From: Cryobacterium glucosi | GTDB lineage: Bacteria; Actinomycetota; Actinomycetes; Actinomycetales; Microbacteriaceae | NCBI RefSeq assembly: GCF_004402235.1 | Contig: NZ_SOFS01000023.1 | Coordinates: 29,315 to 93,314 of the forward strand | Length of the DNA: 64,000 bases | Direction of reading: 5' to 3' | Shown here: one piece after another, positions 32,854 through 40,112 of the stretch | Position numbering within the stretch: the first letter of the stretch is position 1 | How the letters are laid out: each line of letters begins with the position of its first letter | Notes under the pieces: model-generated | What the model saw: only the letters and a program-made list of their open reading frames with translations | What the model was told of the DNA's origin: nothing | Database searches by the model: none | Program-made: the position numbers and the translations under genes

Positions 32854-33999
32854 GTGATCTACCTCGACAACGCAGCGACGACGCCCGTGCGCCGCGAAGT
32901 CCTCGAGGCCATCTGGCCGTTGCTCACCACCGGCTTCGGCAATCCCTCGAGCCACCACCGGGTCGGCGAGGCCGCGGCGGCCGCCCTCGCCGACGCGCGC
33001 GCAACGGTCGCCGCCGTTCTCGGCTGCCGACCCGCCGAGGTGCTGTTCACGAGCGGCGGGACCGAGTCCGACAACCTCGCGATCAAGGGCATCGCCCTCG
33101 CCGCGCCGCGGGGCCGGCACCTGATCATTTCGGCGGTCGAGCACGAAGCGGTCCTCGAATCCTGCGACTACCTGCACCGGTTGCACGGCTTCGACGTGAC
33201 CCTGCTGCCGGTGGATGCCCAGGGTCTCGTCGATCCGGCAGACCTCGCCCGTGCGCTCACCCCCGCCACGACCCTCGTCTCGGTGCAGTACGCCAACAAC
33301 GAGGTCGGCACCGTGCAGCCGATCAGAGATCTGTCCGCGCTCGCCCGCGCCCAGGGCGTCCCGTTCCACACCGACGCCGTCCAGGCCGCCGGCTGGCTGC
33401 CACTGTCCGTCGCCGACCTCGGAGTCGATGCGCTCAGTATCTCCGGCCACAAGCTCGGGGCGCCCCAGGGAACGGGGGCGCTCTTCCTGCGACGCCGGGT
33501 ACCGCTCGAACCCGTCCAGCATGGCGGCGGCCAGGAGCGCGGCAACCGGAGCGGCACCGAGAACGTCGCCGGAGCCGTAGCCCTCGCGACAGCGTTGCGG
33601 CTCGCCGAGACCGAACGCGCATCGAATGCTCCCAGGGTCGCGGCCCTCCGCGACACCTTCATCGCAGAAGTGCTCGGCGCGGCGCCGGGCGCACGCCTCA
33701 CCGGGCATCCGCTGCAGCGCCTGCCCGGAACGGCGTCGTTCGTGTTCCCCGGCACGAGCGGGGAGGCCGTGCTGCTCGAGCTGGAAGGACACGGGATCGT
33801 CTGCTCGAGCGGCTCGGCGTGCGCGGCGGGCAGCGACGAACCCTCCCCCACCCTCACGGCCATGGGGCTTCCCGCGGAGGTCGCCCAGACCGCAGTCCGG
33901 TTCACCCTTGCCTCGTCGACGACCGGAGCAGAGCTCTCCGAAACGGCCCGGGCCGCCGGTCTCGCTGTCGCGACAATCCGAGGTCTCGGCCGACGCTGA
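32854..33999 (+). CDS. nadS: Cysteine desulfurase, NadS-type
   Basis: This 381-residue NifS/IscS-like PLP enzyme has YLDNAATTPVRREVLEAIWPL, TESDNLAIKG, HEAVLESC, the PLP Lys in SISGHKLGAPQGTG and the persulfide Cys in GIVCSSGSACAAGSDEPS. In NAD operons this paralogue (NadS) supplies sulfur for the NadA iron-sulfur cluster. AAGGAG stands 6 nt before GTG. It ends the operon; no hairpin follows directly, and the 216-bp gap to adhE carries a 21-bp palindrome. Confidence 0.9.
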   Translation: MIYLDNAATTPVRREVLEAIWPLLTTGFGNPSSHHRVGEAAAAALADARATVAAVLGCRPAEVLFTSGGTESDNLAIKGIALAAPRGRHLIISAVEHEAVLESCDYLHRLHGFDVTLLPVDAQGLVDPADLARALTPATTLVSVQYANNEVGTVQPIRDLSALARAQGVPFHTDAVQAAGWLPLSVADLGVDALSISGHKLGAPQGTGALFLRRRVPLEPVQHGGGQERGNRSGTENVAGAVALATALRLAETERASNAPRVAALRDTFIAEVLGAAPGARLTGHPLQRLPGTASFVFPGTSGEAVLLELEGHGIVCSSGSACAAGSDEPSPTLTAMGLPAEVAQTAVRFTLASSTTGAELSETARAAGLAVATIRGLGRR

Positions 34000-34021
34000 A
34001 TCGGGCCGTGGAATCTGCGGA

Positions 34022-34042
34022 ATTTCTACGAATCGTAGAAAT
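34022..34042. promoter_or_regulatory. 21-bp perfect palindrome upstream of adhE
   Basis: ATTTCTACGA and its exact complement are separated by a single central A (arms of 10 bp). It is AT-rich, 23 bp after nadS and 174 bp before adhE. It looks like a repressor operator more than a terminator. The rest of the 34000-34215 gap is AT-richer than its surroundings, with no clear -35/-10 pair. Confidence 0.55.
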
Positions 34043-34215
34043 CGACTAGCCGATCACGTCGAATGAGAAACAGACGGCTAATCAGCCAAAATGCTCAATT
34101 GAAACGTCGCAATCCCGGCACCCTGCCCATCGTTAAAGATGCGTCCCTCGGCGCGGGGTCGTAAGCTTGCCTAAAGAGGCGAAAAGCCCAAGTTGGGCCG
34201 CCGAAGAGGGGCACC

Positions 34216-36945
34216 ATGACCATTACGGACAAACCAGTCACTGAGTCACTTGCTAGCCAAATCGACTCACTCGTTCAGGGAGCACAGCAGGCGCTCACCG
34301 AATACGCTGACTTCACCCAAGAGCAGATCGACCACATCGTAAAAAAGGCCTCCGTCGCGGCCCTCAGCAAACATGCTGAGCTCGCCGTCCACGCAGTAGC
34401 CGAAACCGGTCGTGGCGTATTCGAGGACAAGGCCGTGAAGAACCTGTTCGCGTGCGAGCACGTCACGAACTCGATGCAGAATCTTAAGACCGTCGGCATT
34501 ATCAGCCGCGACGCTATTACCGGAATTACAGAAATCGCCGAGCCGGTCGGTGTTATCGCAGGTATCACCCCGGTGACCAACCCCACCTCGACTGCAATCT
34601 TCAAATCCCTTATCGCCATTAAGACCCGCAACCCGATCATCTTCGGCTTCCACCCGGGAGCCCAGCAGTCTTCTGTCGCAGCTGCCCGCATTGTGCGCGA
34701 CGCGGCAATCGCCGCCGGCGCCCCCAAGAACTGCGTGCAGTGGATCGAAGTTCCCTCCCTCGAGGCGAGCACGCTCCTGATGAACCACCCCGGTGTTGCG
34801 ACCATCCTCGCGACCGGCGGCAACGCAATGGTCCGCGCCGCGTATTCCTGCGGCAAGCCGGCCCTCGGCGTTGGTGCGGGAAACGTTCCGGCATTCATCG
34901 AGAAGAGCGCCAAGCTCAAGCGTGCCGTCAACGACGTCGTGCTCTCGAAGTCCTTCGACTACGGCATGATCTGCGCTTCCGAGCAGGCCGTCATCATTGA
35001 AGAGCCGCTCTATGCAGAGGCACTCGTCGAATTCAAGAAGCTGCACGCGTACCTCGTGACCCCGGCGGAGAAGACCCTCCTCGAAGAGTTCATCTTCGGT
35101 GTCCAGGCACACTCGGAAAACTGTGGCGGCGCCAAGCTCAACGCTTCCGTCGTCGGCAAGTCGCCGGTGTGGATCGCGCAGCAGGCCGGATTCACCGTTC
35201 CCGAAGACACCTCGATCATCATGGTCGAGGTCGGCAGCGTCGGACCGCAGGAACCGATGACGCGCGAAAAGCTCGCCCCGGTGCTCGCGGTCCTGCACGC
35301 CAAGGATGCAGAAGAGGGCATCACGCTCTCCGAGCAGATGGTGGAATTCGACGGACTCGGCCACTCCGGATCGATCCACAGCGAGAACCCCGCGATCATC
35401 GAGGAATTCGGTATCCGCGTCAAGGCCGTCCGGATCATCACCAACGCCCCGAGCTCGCTCGGTGGCATCGGTGACATCTACAACGCCTTCATCCCCTCGT
35501 TGACGCTCGGCTGTGGCTCGTACGGACACAACTCCGTTTCGAACAACGTGTCGGCCATCAACCTCATCAACATCAAGCGGATCGGTCGAAGGAACAACAA
35601 CTTGCAGTGGTTCAAGGTCCCCGCCAAGACGTACTTCGAGCCGAACGCCATCCGCTACCTGGCGGACATGCGCCACGTCGAACGCGTCACCATCGTCACC
35701 GACGCGACCATGACGAAGCTCGGCTTCGTTGACAAGATCCTCGACGTGCTCAACCGTCGCGAGAACCGCGTGTCCCTCCAGATCATCGACAACGTGCTCC
35801 CCGAGCCGACCGTCGCCGCGGTCAAGAAGGGTGCAGAGGAAATGCGCGCCTTCAAGCCCGACACGATCATCGCCCTCGGTGGCGGTTCGCCCATGGACGC
35901 CGCGAAGGTCATGTGGCTCCTGTACGAACACCCCGAAATCGAATTCGCCGACATGAAGGAAAAGTTCTTCGACGTGCGCAAGCGCGCGTTCAAGTTCCCC
36001 GACCTCGGCGAACTGGCCCAGCTCGTCTGCATCCCGACCACCTCGGGTACCGGTTCGGAAATGACGCCGTTCGCGGTCATCACCGATGAGGTCTCCGGAG
36101 TCAAGTACCCGCTCGCGGACTACGCACTCCTGCCGAACGTCGCGATCATCGACCCCGCGCTCACCGCCGCAATGCCGTCCTTCCTCGTCGCCGACTCCGG
36201 CTTCGACGCTCTGACGCACGCGACAGAGGCTTACGTGTCGGTCTACGCGAACGACTTCACCGACGGCATGTGCCTGCACGCGATCAAGCTGATCTTCGAG
36301 AACATCGAGACCTCGGTCAACGGCACGCAGAACAGCACCGACGACAAGGTCATCAAGGCGCGCGAGAAGATGCACAACGCATCCTCGATCGCCGGCATGG
36401 CGTTCGGTAACGCGTTCCTCGGAATTTGTCACGCGATGGCTCACGTCACCGGCGCCCAGATGCACCTCATCCACGGACGAGTGAACGCGACCTACCTGCC
36501 GCACGTGATCCGCTACAACGGCAAGATCCCGACCAAGCTGACCAGCTGGCCCAAGTACGAGACCTACATCGCTCCCGAGCGCTTCCAGCAGATCGCGAAG
36601 CACCTGGGGCTGCCGGCCTCGACTCCTGAAGAGGGCATCGAGTCGTACGCGACCGCCGTTGAGAAGCTGCGCGACGCCGTGCACATCAAGCCGTCGTTCC
36701 AGGCCCAGGGTGTTGTGGAGGAAGACTTCATCGGTCGCCTCGACTCGCTCGCCATGGGTGCATACGGCGACCAGTGCGCACCGGCCAACCCGCGGATGCC
36801 GATGCTCGCCGACATGAAGACCATCATGGAGGCCGCGTACTACGGCACCTCGTTCGAAGAGGTTCGTGCCGGTCGTTCGGCCGCAGCGGCCGCCGCCGAG
36901 TCCAACACGGACGCCAAGAAGCCGGCCCGCAAGGCAGGCAAGTAG
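34216..36945 (+). CDS. adhE: Bifunctional acetaldehyde-CoA/alcohol dehydrogenase
   Basis: This 909-residue fusion reduces acetyl-CoA to acetaldehyde and then ethanol with two NADH, or runs in reverse. The N-terminal ALDH domain (1-~440) has its catalytic Cys in YGMICASEQAV (~252); the C-terminal iron-dependent ADH domain (~450-870) shows GGGSPMDAAKVMW (~554), GTGSEMTPFAVI and iron ligands Asp/His in DALTHATEA, GICHAMAHVTG and MHLIHGRVNA. A short Ala/Lys tail ends the protein. Such enzymes form spirosomes. GAGGGG precedes the ATG. Codon third positions near the 5' end are somewhat less GC-rich than in neighbours. A fermentative AdhE implies survival under oxygen limitation. Confidence 0.96.
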   Translation: MTITDKPVTESLASQIDSLVQGAQQALTEYADFTQEQIDHIVKKASVAALSKHAELAVHAVAETGRGVFEDKAVKNLFACEHVTNSMQNLKTVGIISRDAITGITEIAEPVGVIAGITPVTNPTSTAIFKSLIAIKTRNPIIFGFHPGAQQSSVAAARIVRDAAIAAGAPKNCVQWIEVPSLEASTLLMNHPGVATILATGGNAMVRAAYSCGKPALGVGAGNVPAFIEKSAKLKRAVNDVVLSKSFDYGMICASEQAVIIEEPLYAEALVEFKKLHAYLVTPAEKTLLEEFIFGVQAHSENCGGAKLNASVVGKSPVWIAQQAGFTVPEDTSIIMVEVGSVGPQEPMTREKLAPVLAVLHAKDAEEGITLSEQMVEFDGLGHSGSIHSENPAIIEEFGIRVKAVRIITNAPSSLGGIGDIYNAFIPSLTLGCGSYGHNSVSNNVSAINLINIKRIGRRNNNLQWFKVPAKTYFEPNAIRYLADMRHVERVTIVTDATMTKLGFVDKILDVLNRRENRVSLQIIDNVLPEPTVAAVKKGAEEMRAFKPDTIIALGGGSPMDAAKVMWLLYEHPEIEFADMKEKFFDVRKRAFKFPDLGELAQLVCIPTTSGTGSEMTPFAVITDEVSGVKYPLADYALLPNVAIIDPALTAAMPSFLVADSGFDALTHATEAYVSVYANDFTDGMCLHAIKLIFENIETSVNGTQNSTDDKVIKAREKMHNASSIAGMAFGNAFLGICHAMAHVTGAQMHLIHGRVNATYLPHVIRYNGKIPTKLTSWPKYETYIAPERFQQIAKHLGLPASTPEEGIESYATAVEKLRDAVHIKPSFQAQGVVEEDFIGRLDSLAMGAYGDQCAPANPRMPMLADMKTIMEAAYYGTSFEEVRAGRSAAAAAAESNTDAKKPARKAGK

Positions 36946-36970
36946 GTCTTCACCCGCTGAATCAGTACTG

Positions 36971-37014
36971 AAACAGGTTGGGCCCCGCACTTCGGTGCGG
37001 GGCCCAACCTGTTT
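36971..37014. terminator. Strong intrinsic terminator with UUCG loop
   Basis: A 20-bp perfect stem (AAACAGGTTGGGCCCCGCAC) closed by TTCG is followed by a T-run (37012-37016) on the plus strand. It lies between the convergent adhE and mmsA genes and probably stops both transcripts. Confidence 0.9.
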
Positions 37015-37022
37015 TTCGGCTG

Positions 37023-38522
37023 TTATCGGTTCTGGGGGAAGCCCAGGTTGATGCCTCCGTGGCTCGGGTCGAGCCAGCGGCTGGTGATCGCCTTGCCGCG
37101 GGTGAAGAAGTGCACGCCCTCTGCGCCGTGGGCCTTGGTGTCACCGAACAGCGAGTTCTTCCAGCCGCCGAACGAGAAGTACGCGACCGGGACCGGGATG
37201 GGCACGTTGATGCCGATCATGCCCACCTCGATCTCGTTCTGGAACCGGCGCGCGGCCCCGCCATCGTTGGTGAAGATCGCGGTGCCGTTGCCGAACGCAC
37301 CGGCGTTGATCAGGGCGACGCCCTCCTCGTAGGTGTCGACCCGGACGATGCCGAGCACCGGGCCGAAGATCTCCTCGGTGTACGCCTTCGAGGTGACGGG
37401 GAGGTGGTCGATCAGGGTCGGGCCGAGCCAGAACCCGTTCTTGTCTCCGTCGACCTCGATGCCGCGACCGTCGACGACGATCGTCGCGCCGTCATCCGCT
37501 GCGATCTCGATGTAGCTTGCGACCTTGTCGCGGTGAACTTCCGTGATGAGCGGGCCCATGTCGCACGAGCGACGCCCGTCACCGACGGTCAGGGCCGTCA
37601 TCCGGGAAACGATCTTCCCGACCAGCTCGTCGGCGACCGGTTCAACCGCGACGACGACGCTGATGGCCATGCACCGTTCCCCGGCACTGCCGAAGCCGGC
37701 ATTGACCGCCGAGTCCGCGACAAGGTCGAGGTCGGCGTCCGGAAGCACGAGCATGTGGTTCTTGGCGCCACCGAGTGCCTGCACCCGCTTGCCGTGCCGC
37801 GTGCCGGTCTCGTAGACGTAGCGGGCGATCGGGGTCGATCCGACGAAGGAGATCGCCTTGACGTCGGGGTGCGTGAGGAGGCCGTCAACGGCCACCTTGT
37901 CCCCGTGCAGGACCGTGAAGACGCCGTCGGGTAGACCGGACTCCTTGAGGAGCCTGGCGAGCCAGATGGCTGCGCTCGGGTCCTTCTCGCTCGGCTTGAG
38001 GATCACGGTGTTGCCGGCCGCGATGGCGATCGGGAAGAACCACATCGGCACCATGGCCGGGAAGTTGAACGGGCTGATGATGCCGACGACGCCGAGGGCC
38101 TGGCGGGTCGAGTACACATCGACGCCCGTGGCGACGTTCTCGGAGTATTCGCCCTTGAGCAGGTGCGGGATGCCGCAGGCGAATTCGACGACCTCGAGCC
38201 CCCGCGTGATCTCGCCGAGGGCATCGGAGAGCACCTTGCCGTGTTCACTCGTGAGGATCTCGGCCAGCTCACCCTTGCGGGCGTTGAGCAGTTCGCGGAA
38301 CGTGAAGATGATCGACTGCCTCTTGGCGATCGACAGGTCGCGCCACGCCGGGAACGCGGCTTTGGCGGATGCGACGGCGGCTTCGATCTCGCCGGCGTCG
38401 GCGAGGGGGACGTCTTTCGTGATGGTGCCGAGGGCCGGGTCGAAGACCGGAGAAGTACGGCCGGACACCCCGGCGTGCTCGGCGCCATCGATCCAGTGCG
38501 GGACAACGGGTACTTCGCTCAT
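37023..38522 (-). CDS. mmsA: CoA-acylating methylmalonate-semialdehyde dehydrogenase
   Basis: This 499-residue ALDH-superfamily enzyme converts (methyl)malonate semialdehyde plus CoA and NAD+ to propionyl- or acetyl-CoA and CO2, in valine, inositol or beta-alanine breakdown. Family marks are ISPFNFPAMVPMWFFPIAIA, PSEKDPSA, FVGSTPIARYVYETGTRHGKRVQALGGAKNHM and the catalytic Cys in GFGSAGERCMAIS. The glutamate general base of ordinary ALDHs is absent (LGGAKNH), as normal for this CoA-dependent subclass. ATG 38522 gives a proper distance from GAGAG; ATG 38531 is adjacent and possible. Confidence 0.95.
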   Translation of the reverse strand: MSEVPVVPHWIDGAEHAGVSGRTSPVFDPALGTITKDVPLADAGEIEAAVASAKAAFPAWRDLSIAKRQSIIFTFRELLNARKGELAEILTSEHGKVLSDALGEITRGLEVVEFACGIPHLLKGEYSENVATGVDVYSTRQALGVVGIISPFNFPAMVPMWFFPIAIAAGNTVILKPSEKDPSAAIWLARLLKESGLPDGVFTVLHGDKVAVDGLLTHPDVKAISFVGSTPIARYVYETGTRHGKRVQALGGAKNHMLVLPDADLDLVADSAVNAGFGSAGERCMAISVVVAVEPVADELVGKIVSRMTALTVGDGRRSCDMGPLITEVHRDKVASYIEIAADDGATIVVDGRGIEVDGDKNGFWLGPTLIDHLPVTSKAYTEEIFGPVLGIVRVDTYEEGVALINAGAFGNGTAIFTNDGGAARRFQNEIEVGMIGINVPIPVPVAYFSFGGWKNSLFGDTKAHGAEGVHFFTRGKAITSRWLDPSHGGINLGFPQNR

Positions 38523-38607
38523 GGCACTCATCTCTCTCGGACAACGACGTCGGGGAACGGGTCGATTCTGACACAACCCACCGCAATCCACGGGTTCAGG
38601 CAGGCCC

Positions 38608-38613
38608 TAGGCT
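38608..38613 (+). promoter_or_regulatory. -10 box of leaderless lysE-type gene promoter
   Basis: TAGGCT, 6 nt, then GTG 38620. Confidence 0.5.
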
Positions 38614-38619
38614 GGAGCG

Positions 38620-39243
38620 GTGCAATTCTCCCTCTGGCTGGCCCTCGTGGGTGCGGGTGCGCTGATCAGTTTCACGCCCGGGGCTGGGGCGATCAACACC
38701 ATGAGCAATGCCCTCAATTCCGGGTTCCGCCGCTCCATCTGGGGCATCCTCGGCCAACAGGCTGCACTGGTCGTGCACATCACGATCGTTGCCCTCGGCG
38801 TTGGGCTGCTCGTCGCCAATTCGCCTGTCGCATTCAACATCATCCGCTATGCGGGCGCCGCGTACCTCGTCTACCTGGGCATTCGGCAGTTCCTCGCGAA
38901 GCCGAGCCTGGACGCCGAGAGCGCCCGGGCTCTCCGTGACGAGCCGCGCTGGTCGATGTTCCGTCGCGGCCTGTGGGTGAACCTGCTCAATCCGAAGGCG
39001 ATCGTCTTCTTCCTGGCCTTCCTCCCCCAGTTCATCCGGCTCGACCGCCCCGCGCTCCCGCAATACCTGATCGCGGCAGCCACGGTGATCGTGATCGACG
39101 TGCTCGTGATGTGGCTCTTCTTCGCGGGAACGGCGCGGTCATTCCAGCGCTTCACCAGGGACGCGCGCGGCCAGCGGGTACTCAACCGCATCTTCGGAGT
39201 TCTCTTCGTCGGCGTCGGCATTCTGCTCGCTGCGATCCACTGA
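38620..39243 (+). CDS. LysE/RhtB-family amino-acid exporter
   Basis: This 207-residue inner-membrane protein with about six hydrophobic segments belongs to the RhtB branch of LysE translocators (FTPGAGAINTMSNALNSGFRRSIWGILGQQ near the N-terminus, GAAYLVYLGIRQFL, NLLNPKAIVFFLAFLPQFI). It exports amino acids or derivatives using the proton gradient; the substrate is unknown. The GTG start is 6 nt after TAGGCT. It is divergent from mmsA (97 bp) and convergent with a GNAT gene. Confidence 0.9.
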   Translation: MQFSLWLALVGAGALISFTPGAGAINTMSNALNSGFRRSIWGILGQQAALVVHITIVALGVGLLVANSPVAFNIIRYAGAAYLVYLGIRQFLAKPSLDAESARALRDEPRWSMFRRGLWVNLLNPKAIVFFLAFLPQFIRLDRPALPQYLIAAATVIVIDVLVMWLFFAGTARSFQRFTRDARGQRVLNRIFGVLFVGVGILLAAIH

Positions 39244-39273
39244 CCGATCACCGGCGGCCCACCGGAGTAAGGC

Positions 39274-39741
39274 TCACTCCCGAGCGAGCCGGATGGTCAG
39301 GAAGACGCTGCTGGGGTCGAGGGTGTACCCGGCGAACGGCGGGCATTCGACGAAGCCGGCGCGCAGGTACAGCCGCCGGGCCGGGGCGAAAGAGTCCTGG
39401 GTCCCGGTTTCCAGGCTGACGCGCCCGATGCGCCGGTGGAGTGCGTCGTCGAGGATGTGCGAGAGGAGCCCGGCCGCCACTCCGCGACCGCGCGCCTCCC
39501 GCGTTGTGCGCATGGACTTGAGCTCGGCGTGGTCACTCGTCAGCTCTTTCAGGGCCCCACAGCCGACCAGGGTGCCGCCTTCCCGAGCGGTCCAGAATCG
39601 GATCTCCGGTGCGGACAGGGCTTCGAGGTCGAGGGCGTGGACACTCTCGGCCGGCGAGGAGGCGAACATATCCGCAAGATGCTCGTCGAGCAGCCGATGG
39701 ACGTCCGGTCGCGCAGGATCGTCCCTGTCGATGGTGAACAT
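39274..39741 (-). CDS. GNAT-family N-acetyltransferase
   Basis: This 155-residue acetyl-CoA-dependent N-acetyltransferase resembles PhnO/YsnE-like proteins. The acetyl-CoA loop is MRTTREARGRGVAAGLLSHIL (Q/R-x-x-G-x-G/A), followed by RVSLETGTQDSFAPARRLYLRAGFVECPPF, a segment typical of small-molecule acetyltransferases. The acceptor is unknown. No Shine-Dalgarno or close -10 was seen for ATG 39741. Confidence 0.88.
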   Translation of the reverse strand: MFTIDRDDPARPDVHRLLDEHLADMFASSPAESVHALDLEALSAPEIRFWTAREGGTLVGCGALKELTSDHAELKSMRTTREARGRGVAAGLLSHILDDALHRRIGRVSLETGTQDSFAPARRLYLRAGFVECPPFAGYTLDPSSVFLTIRLARE

Positions 39742-39828
39742 TCAGGCATGCCCGGTCTCGGCGTAGGCCAGGGGCCGGGTCGTGGGGCAGGTCATCCACC
39801 GAGGGTATCGGTTCCGGGTATGAAAAAA

Positions 39829-39856
39829 GCCCCCGGAACCTTACGGTTCCGGGGGC
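39829..39856 (-). terminator. Intrinsic terminator of the tRNA gene
   Basis: A perfect 12-bp stem (GCCCCCGGAACC) with a TTAC loop is followed on the minus strand by six T residues (39828-39823). Confidence 0.92.
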
Positions 39857-39861
39857 ATCTG

Positions 39862-39935
39862 TTGCGGGGGCAGGATTTGAACCTACGACCTCTGGGTTAT
39901 GAGCCCAGCGAGCTACCGAACTGCTCCACCCCGCG
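39862..39935 (-). tRNA. Initiator tRNA-Met (CAT)
   Basis: The 74-nt cloverleaf on the minus strand begins CGCGGGGTGGAGCAG. The anticodon loop is CTCATAA flanked by three consecutive G-C pairs (GGG/CCC) in the anticodon stem, and position 1 is a C facing A72; both are hallmarks of initiator tRNA. The T arm is GTAGG-TTCAAAT-CCTGC. CCA is not encoded. A terminator follows 5 bp downstream. Confidence 0.95.
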
Positions 39936-40041
39936 CTACAAGAAGTAGCTTATCACAGCCTTGAGGCCCAGTCGAACCACGCGGCGCCGTGCATGCTGCG
40001 CGGGTTCTGTGCCGGCGCTCGTGCGTTGTGCCACACGCACG

Positions 40042-40073
40042 GACGGCCGGCTCCCCGAGGGGAACCGGCCGTC
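40042..40073 (-). terminator. Hairpin downstream of the UPF0182 gene
   Basis: 15-bp arms (GACGGCCGGCTCCCC and near-complement, one mismatch) lie 40 bp after the UPF0182 stop codon. No T-run. Confidence 0.6.
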
Positions 40074-40112
40074 ACGACCACGGATGCTGTCCGCGGCCGG
40101 TGCTGCTGTCTG

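Noticed and set aside
34267..36990. 907-codon minus-strand frame opposite adhE
   Set aside because: Antisense shadow of a high-GC gene; adhE on the plus strand has complete family motifs and a ribosome site.
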